A stretch of DNA of 64,000 bases, taken from Leptolyngbya sp. BC1307. GTDB taxonomy: Bacteria; Cyanobacteriota; Cyanobacteriia; Phormidesmidales; Phormidesmidaceae. The notes under the pieces are model-generated. The model saw nothing but the letters and a program-made list of their open reading frames with translations, made no database searches and was not told the origin of the DNA. The stretch is from assembly GCF_002286735.1 (NCBI RefSeq), contig NZ_NRTA01000015.1, positions 34,906 to 98,905 on the forward strand, read 5' to 3'. Position numbers and translations under genes: made by a program. Positions 53,621 to 62,185 of this stretch are shown piece after piece; positions within the stretch are counted from its first letter, which is position 1, and the number at the start of each line of letters is the position of its first letter.

Positions 53621-55558
53621 GTGTCTTCTAATACTTATCGCAAAGTCAGACCGCGCAGAAGCTCGCCAGGTGGCTCATCGGTGCGATCGCACCAGGTGCT
53701 TCGCTACATTCAAGAAGTTGGCCAAATTGGAGCGACGACACTGCTAACGCTGACCATGCTGGGTAGCTCGGTAGCTGCAGGCGGCTTAGTAGGACTAGCG
53801 ATTAGCTTCCGCAACCTGCCCGATGTGCGGATCTTGCGCAATTACATCCCTTCAGAAACTAGCTACGTCTACGATGTCAATGGTACCTTGCTCGACAGCG
53901 TACACGACGAAGCCAACCGCGATGTGGTAGACCTCAACGAAATTTCTCCCAACCTCAAACGCGCTGTCCTCGCCATTGAAGACAGCTATTACTACACCCA
54001 CCAGGGCATCAACCCCAGCGGTATTGGCCGGGCCTTTTTAGCCAACTTCAGCGCCGGTAGCACCGTTCAAGGGGGCTCTACCGTCACTATGCAGCTGGTG
54101 AAAAACCTCTTTCTCTCACCCGAGCGCACCATCAGCCGCAAGCTCGTAGAAGTCGTCCTGGCGATGCGGATTGAGCAGATCTTTGAGAAGAATGAAATCT
54201 TTGAACTCTATCTCAATCAGGTGTACTGGGGACACAACACCTACGGCGCAGAAACCGCTGCCCAGAGCTACTTTGGCAAATCTGCTAAAGACCTGACCCT
54301 GGCCGAATCGGCGATGATGGCGGGTCTCATTCAAGCGCCGGAGAGCTACAGCCCTTTCGTTGACTACCAAACGGCTAAAGAACGCCAGCGGATTGTGCTC
54401 GGCCGGATGCGTGAACTCAACTGGATCACCGCAGAAGACGTAGAAGCGGCCAAAGCCCAACCGCTAAAGCTGGGAGAAATCACCTCATTTCGCTCTAGCC
54501 AGGCTCCCTATGTGACGGATGCGGTGCTGCAGGAGCTAACCGAGAAATTTGGCCAGGAGGCGATGGCCAGAGGCGGTATGCGCATTCAGACCTCTATCGA
54601 TTTGAACCTCCAGCGGATTGCCGAAGAGACCGTTGCTGACAGCTACTACCGCTTTTTTGGCAACGGTGCTTATGCCGATGAGATGGCCCTAGTCGCCATC
54701 GATCCACGCACCCATTTTGTTAAAGCCCTAGTTGGTGGTGTCAACTACAAGACCAGCCAGTTTAACCGAGCCGTTCAATCCCGGCGTCAGCCCGGCTCTG
54801 CCTTTAAGCCTTTTGTCTACTACGCCGCGTTTGCCTCAGGCAAGTTCACCCCCGACAGCACCATCAACGACGCTTCTGTGACCTATCCGGACGGCTCCAA
54901 CTACTACACCCCGCGCAACTACGACGGCTCATTTATGGGCAGTATTTCCCTGCGCAAAGCCCTAGAGACCTCTCGCAACGTGCCCGCCGTCAAGCTCGGT
55001 CAGGCCGTAGGTATCAATCGCATCGTCGAGATTGCGCGTACGCTGGGCATCGAGAGCCCGATGGACCCAGTAACTGCTCTGCCCTTGGGCGCGGTAGACC
55101 TGACGCCGATGGAGCTAGTAGGCGCTTATGCTACCTTTGCCAACTACGGCTGGCACTCCGAGCCGACGCTAATCGTGCATGTTACCGACAGCAATGGCAA
55201 TATCGTGCTGGACAACACACCTAAGCCGCAGCTTGTGCTTGATCCGTGGGCAAGTGCTGCCCTCACCGATGTGCTGCGCGGAGTAATCGAGCAGGGAACG
55301 GCGACCAACGCTCAGATTGGCCGCCCGGCAGCTGGTAAGACGGGCACTACTGACTCTCAGAAAGATGTGTGGTTTGTTGGCTATGTGCCGCAGCTAGCCG
55401 CCGCTGTATGGGTCGGCAACGACGACAACCGGCCTCTGGGCAGGGGCGCTACGGGGGGAGGCTATGCCGCTCCGGTTTGGCGCAACTTTATGATTCAGGC
55501 GCTGCGTGACGAGCCGGTAGAAAACTTCCGCCAGCCCGGAGAATTTATTCGCCCGTAG
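53621..55558 (+). CDS. Class A penicillin-binding protein (PBP1A type)
   Basis: A 645-residue bifunctional peptidoglycan synthase. After a cytosolic basic start and one membrane helix (about residues 32-58) comes the GT51 glycosyltransferase with AIEDSYYYTHQGI and QGGSTVTMQLVKNLFL. The transpeptidase domain has SAFKPFVY (SxxK, catalytic Ser), SRN as the second motif and KTGTT as the third. The C-terminus (FRQPGEFIRP) is short. The start is GTG. The stop lies 22 bases from the convergent DUF1825 gene, and all of that gap is one palindrome. Confidence 0.95.
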   Translation: MSSNTYRKVRPRRSSPGGSSVRSHQVLRYIQEVGQIGATTLLTLTMLGSSVAAGGLVGLAISFRNLPDVRILRNYIPSETSYVYDVNGTLLDSVHDEANRDVVDLNEISPNLKRAVLAIEDSYYYTHQGINPSGIGRAFLANFSAGSTVQGGSTVTMQLVKNLFLSPERTISRKLVEVVLAMRIEQIFEKNEIFELYLNQVYWGHNTYGAETAAQSYFGKSAKDLTLAESAMMAGLIQAPESYSPFVDYQTAKERQRIVLGRMRELNWITAEDVEAAKAQPLKLGEITSFRSSQAPYVTDAVLQELTEKFGQEAMARGGMRIQTSIDLNLQRIAEETVADSYYRFFGNGAYADEMALVAIDPRTHFVKALVGGVNYKTSQFNRAVQSRRQPGSAFKPFVYYAAFASGKFTPDSTINDASVTYPDGSNYYTPRNYDGSFMGSISLRKALETSRNVPAVKLGQAVGINRIVEIARTLGIESPMDPVTALPLGAVDLTPMELVGAYATFANYGWHSEPTLIVHVTDSNGNIVLDNTPKPQLVLDPWASAALTDVLRGVIEQGTATNAQIGRPAAGKTGTTDSQKDVWFVGYVPQLAAAVWVGNDDNRPLGRGATGGGYAAPVWRNFMIQALRDEPVENFRQPGEFIRP

Positions 55559-55580
55559 TTTCGACTGCGCGCAGTCGAAA
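55559..55580. terminator. 22-base perfect palindrome filling a convergent gap
   Basis: The arms TTTCGACTGCG and CGCAGTCGAAA are exact inverted copies. They fill all 22 bases between the PBP stop codon (ends 55558) and the DUF1825 stop codon (starts 55581). As RNA it forms a nine-base stem with a CGCG loop ending in A/T-rich feet, suited to terminate transcription from both sides. Confidence 0.85.
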
Positions 55581-55901
55581 TCACGAATCGCCAACTTCGG
55601 CCTTCATCCGCTCTAGCGTTTGATGCATTTGGTCGAACATCTGCTGGGGGTTGGTGCCAAACTGACTGAGCTGAGTTTTGAGCTGCTCCATAGTCATTTT
55701 GGCCATGAAGTCTTCAGAGAGTTCAAAGCGCTTCATAAAGATGCGATAGCGCTCCATGACGGACTCCATTTGTTCAATAAAGAGCTTTTTGCCTTTTTGA
55801 TCAAACTTGCCGTAGCTGCTGCCGAGCTGCATCAGAGACTGATAATCCTGAAACAGCTGCATCGCTTCTTGCTGCACCAGGTCTGAATCAAACATTCCCA
55901 T
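55581..55901 (-). CDS. DUF1825 family protein
   Basis: A ~106-residue helical protein: MFDSDLVQQEAMQLFQDYQ, MQLGSSYGKFDQKGKKLFIEQMESVMERYRIFMKRFELSEDFMA, and MEQLKTQLSQFG. This matches the DUF1825 family found in nearly all cyanobacteria, with unknown function. The frame is open to 56012, but the family starts at MGMFDSDLV or MFDSDLV, so I use the ATG at 55901 (alternative 55895). Confidence 0.88.
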   Translation of the reverse strand: MGMFDSDLVQQEAMQLFQDYQSLMQLGSSYGKFDQKGKKLFIEQMESVMERYRIFMKRFELSEDFMAKMTMEQLKTQLSQFGTNPQQMFDQMHQTLERMKAEVGDS

Positions 55902-56088
55902 GACTATCACCACTGCGGTACACAGAGCCAGCCCAAGTTCCAGTAAGGGGGTAGGGGCCATTGTCTGTAAATCTACAATAACTAGCGTAAGAGCTGACCG
56001 ACTGCCCGCCAAGGTGAGATTTCACTACTTCGGATAAAGTTTATTGTTGAGCGATGGCTGGCCTCTCTGGGCGGAGAACCGCCGATCG

Positions 56089-57006
56089 CTAGCGATGAAG
56101 CAGTCGGCCCAGCCAGGGCTTTTTAGGCGCTGTTTCGGCTGTCATGTCTAAAATACCCAGTAGCTGGCCGTATTTTTGGGCAACGTGATGGGTGGGATTG
56201 AGCTTGAGTGCCTGTCGGAAGTGGGTTTTCGCCATGCCGAGCAGCTGTTGCTTGTAGTAAGCCTGGCCGATGAGCGAGTGAATCTCGGCGCTGCGGGGCG
56301 TGATTTTGAGGGCTTCGCGCAGCTCTTGTACTGCCGCTGTATAGTTTTGTTGAGTGAGATAGGTTTTAGCTCGGGTGATGTGCTTTTCGGCGTAGTCAAT
56401 GGGTGCGGCCTCGGCGACTGCGGCTGCCTTGCTCAGCGTAGCTTCTGCAGCAGTCGGGCTGGCCGCGACGGGCATTGACATCAGCCCGGTCCGTTTGGGG
56501 CAGGTAATGATGCCACTGACCTGACGCTGCAGAAAGACCAGATTGAGCTGGTCTATCTCTAAAAAATGTGCGTGCGAGCTGCTCAGTCGCTGAAACTGGT
56601 CTTGAGCCAGTTGGGTCAGCGCCATCTCATAAAAAACATTGACGGCTTTGCCGTCTACCTGGGCAAGCTGCTGAGCGCTTTCGAAGGTCGGTGTTAGTTC
56701 TTCGGTGCGAACTAGTCGCCTCATTCGCAGCCGAAGGTTGATAAGGGCTTCTTGACGGCCTTTTTCGTACTTGAGCTTTTGATAAGAGGGGTTGACGATG
56801 CGGGCGATCGCTTCGGCGGCTAGTGCCTGATCCGCTGTTTGAGCCGTTGCTATTTGAGCGATCGCATCTGGGTGTAACTGCTTGGCGATTTGCCGGTAGC
56901 GTTTGGCAATTTGTTTTTCGTCAGCACTGACAGAAACGCCTAACAGAGCAAACGGGTCGGTCTCGACTAGGGGAATCAATTCGGCAAACAGTTCGGTTTT
57001 TGACAT
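56089..57006 (-). CDS. J-domain plus TPR protein
   Basis: A 305-residue protein. Residues ~10-65 form a J domain (DPFALLGVSVSADEKQIAKRYRQIAKQLHPDA) with the HPD motif needed to stimulate Hsp70 ATPase. The C-terminal ~90 residues make two or three TPR units (AKTYLTQQNYTAAVQELREALK, SAEIHSLIGQAYYKQ, AKTHFRQALKLNP). It should be a DnaK co-chaperone of special use, with TPRs binding a client. The ATG at 57006 is preferred over one at 57021. Its 5' region is divergent from the TM2 gene. Confidence 0.85.
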   Translation of the reverse strand: MSKTELFAELIPLVETDPFALLGVSVSADEKQIAKRYRQIAKQLHPDAIAQIATAQTADQALAAEAIARIVNPSYQKLKYEKGRQEALINLRLRMRRLVRTEELTPTFESAQQLAQVDGKAVNVFYEMALTQLAQDQFQRLSSSHAHFLEIDQLNLVFLQRQVSGIITCPKRTGLMSMPVAASPTAAEATLSKAAAVAEAAPIDYAEKHITRAKTYLTQQNYTAAVQELREALKITPRSAEIHSLIGQAYYKQQLLGMAKTHFRQALKLNPTHHVAQKYGQLLGILDMTAETAPKKPWLGRLLHR

Positions 57007-57094
57007 GCCAGCGCGCAACAATTGCTATCCTATACAGTGCCCATTCTTTTTGCTAAATGGCTATCAGCTGGGGTTTTCCGCTGCTATAGAAACG

Positions 57095-57505
57095 ATGACC
57101 ACTCTTGCTAACCGTCGTCAGATTGCGATCGCCCTGGCCTTTGCCGGTGCGCTGCCAAGCCCCATTCCGCTGGCCTGGCTACATAAGTTTTATCTGGGGC
57201 AGTATCTATGGGGTATCACTTATCTGGTGTTGGCTCCAACGCTGCTGCCTCAGGTAGCCTGCTGTTTGGAGGGCGTTTGGTATCTAACTCAGAGCGATGA
57301 GGGCTTTGTCTCTCGTTTTCCTAAGGCGGGGGCTGTGCTTGCCAGCGTTGCCGCAGAGACCGGTGTTAGCTCAGTGAGTTCCGCGCAGGTCGCCAGTCAG
57401 GTGGCGATCGCCCTGCGCGATCTTGACCAGCTGCGACAAGAGGGGCTAATGACTGAATATGAGTTTGAGCAAAAGCGCCGCCAGCTGCTAGATCGGATAG
57501 CCTGA
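57095..57505 (+). CDS. TM2-domain membrane protein with SHOCT-like tail
   Basis: A 136-residue protein with two helices joined by the TM2 turn (LHKFYLGQYLWGITYLV) and a C-terminal SHOCT-like helix pair (LRQEGLMTEYEFEQKRRQLLDRIA). The function is unknown. The ATG at 57095 is the correct start; upstream residues in the same frame overlap the J-domain gene and look like non-coding sequence. Confidence 0.8.
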   Translation: MTTLANRRQIAIALAFAGALPSPIPLAWLHKFYLGQYLWGITYLVLAPTLLPQVACCLEGVWYLTQSDEGFVSRFPKAGAVLASVAAETGVSSVSSAQVASQVAIALRDLDQLRQEGLMTEYEFEQKRRQLLDRIA

Positions 57506-57531
57506 AGGGGAATGACTTAACTGCGACCGTC

Positions 57532-58053
57532 ATGCTCAAGAAGTTTTTGGCCCAACCCTGGCACCCGCTGCGTCGCCGCCTGCAGCAGGAACCCTATTAC
57601 CGATTTCGTTCATTCGACGAAGTAGAGCTGGCCGCTAGCTGGGGCGATCGCATTGATGCCAATACCGCATCTGTCGATGACTGGCTACGTCTGCCGGGCA
57701 TCTCTATTCATCAGGCCCGGTCGCTGACTTGCCTTACCGAGCGGGGATTGGCTTTTAACTGCATAGAAGATGTAGCAGCGGCGCTAGGTCTGCCGGTACA
57801 ACAAATTTGCCGCTGGCGGGCAATTCTACAGTTTTGCTACTACAGCGCGGATCGGCTTGAACCGGTGGCGATCGCCGTCAACACCGCTACTGCCGACCAG
57901 CTAACGACGATTCCGGCAGTCGATAAGTTCTTAGGTCGAGCAATTATTCACTACAGGCAGGCAGGTCCCTATAGAGACTTGGCCGACTTGCAGCAGAGGC
58001 TCCGGTTAACCCCGCAGCTCACTGCCGAACTACTGCACTATTTGAGGTTTTAG
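57532..58053 (+). CDS. Helix-hairpin-helix (ComEA-like) DNA-binding protein
   Basis: A 173-residue cytosolic protein with two HhH units. The first is INTAS-like (DANTASVDDWLRLPGISIHQARSL) and the second is VNTATADQLTTIPAVDKFLGRAIIHYRQ, which resembles the ComEA/HhH_3 pattern. There is no signal peptide or membrane segment, so it is not the competence receptor; it could bind DNA in repair or replication. It follows the TM2 gene by 26 bases. The stop is repeated in the next 36 bases by a 12-base tandem repeat. Confidence 0.83.
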   Translation: MLKKFLAQPWHPLRRRLQQEPYYRFRSFDEVELAASWGDRIDANTASVDDWLRLPGISIHQARSLTCLTERGLAFNCIEDVAAALGLPVQQICRWRAILQFCYYSADRLEPVAIAVNTATADQLTTIPAVDKFLGRAIIHYRQAGPYRDLADLQQRLRLTPQLTAELLHYLRF

Positions 58054-58086
58054 CTGGGGTTCTAGCTGGGGTTCTAGCTGGGGTTT
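58051..58086. repeat. 12-base tandem repeat, three copies, in a convergent gap
   Basis: TAGCTGGGGTTC at 58051-58062 and 58063-58074, and with a final T at 58075-58086. The first copy contains the stop codon of the HhH gene, so in-frame TAG recurs every 12 bases. The array spans the gap to the lepB stop. Confidence 0.92.
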
Positions 58087-58715
58087 TAGACGGCTTTACT
58101 GCCGATGCGCTCTATCTTATCTAGCGGCCAAAAGCGAAAGGCGGCGCGGCCAATCACATTTTGCGTGGGTAAAAAGCCCCAGACGTGAGAGTCATTGCTG
58201 TCGTTGCGGTTGTCACCCATGACAAACAGACTGCCAGCCGGTACCTGAACAGGCGGCATCTCATAGTCAGGCGATTCTAAAATGTAGCGCTCTACCGTGG
58301 GCTGGCCGTCGATCCAGACCTGCCCCTGACTTACCCGCACGGTTTGCCCAGGTAGGCCAATCACGCGCTTGATAAATGCCTGACTCGCCAGATAGCCATA
58401 TTCTTGAAGCTGAGGCGGCGGCTCAAAGACAACGATGTCGCCGCGCTCGGGGCTGTGCAGGCGGTAAGAGACTTTTTCGACGAGCAGGCGATCGCCAACT
58501 GCTAAGGTCGGCACCATTGAAGGTGAGGGAATATAGCGCGGCTCGGCAATGAATATGCGGACAAAGGCGGAAATTATCAGGGCGATCACAACCAGTTTGG
58601 CATTGTCTATCACCCACTTTTGCCAGCCGCTTTTAGCCTTAGCCGCCTCCGAAAGATCGGCTGAGGGCTGTTCTAAATCGTCATCTGGACTCTGGATGCT
58701 ATCTTTGACCGTCAT
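58086..58715 (-). CDS. lepB: Signal peptidase I
   Basis: Removes signal peptides from secreted and lumenal proteins. A single N-terminal helix (about residues 35-54) precedes the catalytic domain: PSPSMVPTLAVGDRLLVEK (nucleophile Ser in SPSMVPT), KRVIGLPGQTV (general-base Lys) and FVMGDNRNDSNDSHVWG. The first 30 residues are acidic. The 209-residue length is normal. It is separated from queG by 36 bases. Confidence 0.95.
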   Translation of the reverse strand: MTVKDSIQSPDDDLEQPSADLSEAAKAKSGWQKWVIDNAKLVVIALIISAFVRIFIAEPRYIPSPSMVPTLAVGDRLLVEKVSYRLHSPERGDIVVFEPPPQLQEYGYLASQAFIKRVIGLPGQTVRVSQGQVWIDGQPTVERYILESPDYEMPPVQVPAGSLFVMGDNRNDSNDSHVWGFLPTQNVIGRAAFRFWPLDKIERIGSKAV

Positions 58716-58751
58716 CTTTTTAACACTGCGTGTTCTGGCCGTCTGGCGCTT

Positions 58752-59792
58752 CTATAGAAGGCTATCAGTGACCATATCATTGTTCGGGGTGGCGTTATTT
58801 CTAGCGTTGGGCTGGGGATTGGTTTGAGGATTAGTTTGAGGATTGGTTTGGGCGGCGATCGCCGCTCGCGCATTGCGTCTCATCATGGGCGGCTTAATTC
58901 GTCGGAGGGCCGAGGCCGGAAATCGTCGATTCCACTCGGCTTCTGTGAGGTTAGCCAGATCCGTCAGCGTCGGGGCCACATTGTCAGGATAGGGGTGAAA
59001 AGCGGCTTCGTCGGTCTCCTGAGCAAATCGCTGATTCCACGGGCATACGTCCTGACAGATATCGCAGCCTGCGACCCAGTTTTGCAGATGAGAGGCGACT
59101 TCTACAGGTAGCTGTTCATCCCGGTTTTCAATGGTGTGATAGGCAATGCAGCGGTTGGCATCGACCACCCCCGGTGCCCGAATCGCCTCAGTGGGGCAGG
59201 CTGTGATGCAGCGGGTGCAGGTGCCGCAGTGGGCAGCGTGAGGCTGATCGGCCACCAGCGCTAAGTTCGTAATAATCTCCCCTAAGAATACCCAAGAGCC
59301 GTAGCGCCGGGTGATCACATTACCGTTTTTAGCAATCCAGCCCAGTCCCGCCTGCTGCGCCCAAAACTTGTCCTGCACTGGGCCAGTATCGGCATACAGC
59401 CGCGCCTCTATCGCCTCATCTTGAGCCCGCAGCCACTCGCAGAGCTGCTTGAGCTTTTTGGTCAGCACGCGGTGATAGTCTCGGCCCCAGCCATAGCGTG
59501 AGATTTTGGCGTACTGCTCTCCGGTGGGTCTCTGGTGATCGGTATAGTAATTTAGCGCCACGCAGATGATAGATTTGGCCGCTGGCATGATCTGCCGAAT
59601 ATCCTGCCGTTTGCTGCTTTCCATCCAGCCCATGTCGGCCTGGAAGCCTTGCGCTAGCCATTGCTGGAGGGCGGCGGTAGCAGCCTGCTCTGATTGATCG
59701 GGCACAGGGAAAATAGTCGCAATGCCGACCTGATGAAAGCCAAGGGCGATCGCTTTTTGCTTAATTGCTTCACTATCGACCTCAGCTGCCAT
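58752..59792 (-). CDS. queG: Epoxyqueuosine reductase
   Basis: Reduces epoxyqueuosine to queuosine in the wobble position of certain tRNAs; uses cobalamin and two 4Fe-4S clusters. The clusters are bound by CGTCTRCITACP and CDICQDVCP (cysteine sets visible), and CVALNYYTD, ISRYGWGRDYH and GWIAKNGNVI are family-specific. The C-terminal ~25 residues beyond the normal end contain an Asn-Pro-Gln-Thr repeat encoded by a 12-base tandem repeat. The start is ATG. Confidence 0.94.
   Translation of the reverse strand: MAAEVDSEAIKQKAIALGFHQVGIATIFPVPDQSEQAATAALQQWLAQGFQADMGWMESSKRQDIRQIMPAAKSIICVALNYYTDHQRPTGEQYAKISRYGWGRDYHRVLTKKLKQLCEWLRAQDEAIEARLYADTGPVQDKFWAQQAGLGWIAKNGNVITRRYGSWVFLGEIITNLALVADQPHAAHCGTCTRCITACPTEAIRAPGVVDANRCIAYHTIENRDEQLPVEVASHLQNWVAGCDICQDVCPWNQRFAQETDEAAFHPYPDNVAPTLTDLANLTEAEWNRRFPASALRRIKPPMMRRNARAAIAAQTNPQTNPQTNPQPNARNNATPNNDMVTDSLL
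58816..58851. repeat. 12-base tandem repeat in the 3' end of queG
   Basis: Three copies (58816-58827, 58828-58839, 58840-58851) of GGATTGGTTTGA-type units encode Asn-Pro-Gln-Thr repeats in the C-terminal tail of QueG. The frame is maintained. Only one or two bases differ between the copies. Confidence 0.88.
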
Positions 59793-59812
59793 ATTTCTAC
59801 CCCCTAGCCGCC

Positions 59813-60352
59813 CTAGCGAATCGATAGCGCAGGCACAGACCGGCTCATCACCGCTCGTTTTTCAGCAGCAAAGCCATAGCGAGCCTCGTGCTGCACAATT
59901 GCCCTGATTTCTATAGACCAGCGCTCAGCGGGCAGCACCTCAAACCCCAAACGCCGATAAAAAGGAATATTCCAGGGAACTTGGCGAAACGTTGTCAGCG
60001 TGACTTGCCCAAACCCCCTAGCCTGCGCACCCAAACAGCAAGCCTCTACCAGCGCCGAGCCAATACCCTGACGAATGTAGTCAGGATGCACGTCTAGCTC
60101 CACTATAAAGCAGCTTTTTAGCAAGAATTTAACGACGATAAAGCCTACCGGTTGCCCTGCTACCACTGCCACCCACAGCCGCCGCTCAGTCTGCGCTTTC
60201 CGCAAAAACTTCGGCGTGGTCAGCTCTTTGAGCAGATCAGTCGAAATCTCCAGCCAGTCTACATAGGGGACAAACTGCTCAGCGGCAGCGCGCTCTATTT
60301 CAGGCAAAAAGGCGACATCATCGGCTTCGGCCAGGCGAATTCGGTAGTGCAT
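59813..60352 (-). CDS. GNAT-family N-acetyltransferase
   Basis: A 179-residue acetyltransferase. YRIRLAEADDVAFLPEIERAAAEQF is the N-terminal fold, then LWVAVVAGQPVGFIVVKFL, and the acetyl-CoA loop VHPDYIRQGIGSALVEACCLGA (Q/RxxGxG/A motif). VPWNIPFYRRLGFEVL is the usual end. The acceptor is unknown. It is separated from queG by 20 bases. Confidence 0.88.
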   Translation of the reverse strand: MHYRIRLAEADDVAFLPEIERAAAEQFVPYVDWLEISTDLLKELTTPKFLRKAQTERRLWVAVVAGQPVGFIVVKFLLKSCFIVELDVHPDYIRQGIGSALVEACCLGAQARGFGQVTLTTFRQVPWNIPFYRRLGFEVLPAERWSIEIRAIVQHEARYGFAAEKRAVMSRSVPALSIR

Positions 60353-60427
60353 TCCAGCGTTCTGTCAACAGCGCACCAGACAATACTATCGTCTTACGGC
60401 CTGCTTCTAGCGATGCTGAGCCACGGC

Positions 60428-62155
60428 CTAACGAGCGTTTTGATGAATATCGTTAGCCAGACGCTGCGTGGACTGCTGGATCTGCTGAAACTGTTCGCTC
60501 AGCGGGGCGATGCTGGCATGCTCCCGCTCCACGTATTCGTAGAGATCGGCAAAGCTGCGGTCAATTTCTTCGTAGATGACGCTGAGTTTGGCATTGAGCT
60601 GCTCTGAGACGGTGGCTTCAAAGCGATCCCGGTTGCGCTCTAGCTCATTGTCTAATTTTTCGGTGAGGCGACGCCGTTTAGCGACCAGCACACCGCCTGC
60701 AAACAGTACACCCACGCCCAAAAAGACGCTGCCCAAAATATCGAGAATGACGACTTCAGTAATCGCCGCAATGACCCCACCAATCACCGCTAACAGGCCG
60801 CCGCTGGCGACGCCTGGCCCAACGCTATCAGCCGTATCCGCCAGGCAGTTAATAAAGGTCTCATCGTCAAGCAGATTAGCGATCTTGCTTTTGACGCTTT
60901 CGATGACTTCGTAACGATATTCCACAATCGGTAGAGAGATCTCTGTATTTCTCAGACTGTCATTTTGGAGGGCACTCAGCTCTGCTAAAAGCTGTTTTAT
61001 CAGCAGCTGAATGCTATCTAAAAAGCGTTTGGCTCCCTCTTTTGAGGTTTCATCCAGCGTAGACTCTAGCTCTGTCTGAGCGCGGGCTTTAAGCTCAGCA
61101 ATCCAGGTTTCTATGCGCTGTCTGCGGTTAAACAAAGAGAGAAAAGAGCGCTTGGCCAAGACAAAGATAGACAGCCCCTCTCTAAACTCACCTTTGATTT
61201 GATAGATCACGCGCTCATATTGCGCCATCAGCCGGTCTACTAAAGAATCTATCTCATAGTGAGAGCGGTCTTTTCCCTGCCCGAGCCGCTGCTGGATTCG
61301 ATTGACAACGGCTTCATCGGTTTTGAGCTGCTGTTGAATCAGCTGCATATCACGGCCTAGCCGCTCAACAATTTGCTCAGCGGCGCTGATATTAGAGGCG
61401 AGCTTGAGCTGGTAGCCTCTGCCGCCGGTAATGGTGTCGCGGACAAAGGCTTGCACCGCCTCAAAGCCGCCGTCTTCGCCATTAATAGACTGCCGGGCAG
61501 ACGTAGCAAATACTTGGGGTGACAGAATCTGCCGCTGCTGCGCTTCTTGTTCTATATACTGGCGAGAGGCTTGTAGCTCAACCTCGTCAGCGAGATCGGC
61601 CTGTTGCAGAATGAAAATCACTGGCTTTTTCCACTCGCGGTGAGCAAAGTCAACCAGCGACCAGGCCGTGTTGGTGTAAGGGTTTTTAGAGAAGAAGACA
61701 AAGACAACTAGATCGCTGTTGGGAATAAATTCTTTGGTGATGTTTTCATGCTGCTGAAAAGGGCTGTTGGTGCCGGGCGTATCGACAATGGCAATTTGTT
61801 CAAGGATGGGGACCGGGCGGCCAATTTCGAGTAGTTCACCGGGTTTGATTTCGCGGCTGTAGGCATCGCCTGCTGCGTAGACAATCTTTGCGACTTTATT
61901 GGTACGGGGATCTGCGCCAACTTCGCAGATTTCGCCGCTTTCTAGTAGTGCGTTGATAAAGCTACTTTTACCCGCTTTTACTTCTCCAATCACCACGAAT
62001 AGGAAGGGCTGATTAATATTTTCTTGGAGATTTTGGATGGTTTTGGCCAGCGGGCCGTTGTCGATTGATTGGGCGAAGTGCTTTAGCTGGGTGAGGGTTT
62101 GGGCGATCGCCGATTTATACCGCTGTAAGGTGGGGTCAACGATGGCGCTGTTCAT
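60428..62155 (-). CDS. Bacterial dynamin-like GTPase
   Basis: A 575-residue large GTPase of the dynamin superfamily. G1 is GEVKAGKSSFINALL, G3 is VDTPGTNS, and the G4-like position is LQQADLAD. A long helical stalk follows (about residues 230-420). Two hydrophobic segments (VASGGLLAVIGGVIAAITEVVIL and LGSVFLGVGVLFAGGVLV) form the membrane paddle, and the C-terminal helix closes the stalk. Such proteins remodel membranes; in cyanobacteria they are likely to act at plasma or thylakoid membranes. It is alone between the GNAT and PhoH genes. Confidence 0.9.
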   Translation of the reverse strand: MNSAIVDPTLQRYKSAIAQTLTQLKHFAQSIDNGPLAKTIQNLQENINQPFLFVVIGEVKAGKSSFINALLESGEICEVGADPRTNKVAKIVYAAGDAYSREIKPGELLEIGRPVPILEQIAIVDTPGTNSPFQQHENITKEFIPNSDLVVFVFFSKNPYTNTAWSLVDFAHREWKKPVIFILQQADLADEVELQASRQYIEQEAQQRQILSPQVFATSARQSINGEDGGFEAVQAFVRDTITGGRGYQLKLASNISAAEQIVERLGRDMQLIQQQLKTDEAVVNRIQQRLGQGKDRSHYEIDSLVDRLMAQYERVIYQIKGEFREGLSIFVLAKRSFLSLFNRRQRIETWIAELKARAQTELESTLDETSKEGAKRFLDSIQLLIKQLLAELSALQNDSLRNTEISLPIVEYRYEVIESVKSKIANLLDDETFINCLADTADSVGPGVASGGLLAVIGGVIAAITEVVILDILGSVFLGVGVLFAGGVLVAKRRRLTEKLDNELERNRDRFEATVSEQLNAKLSVIYEEIDRSFADLYEYVEREHASIAPLSEQFQQIQQSTQRLANDIHQNAR

Positions 62156-62185
62156 GAGGTCACCTCTGGGGCAAGGGGCAAGGGG

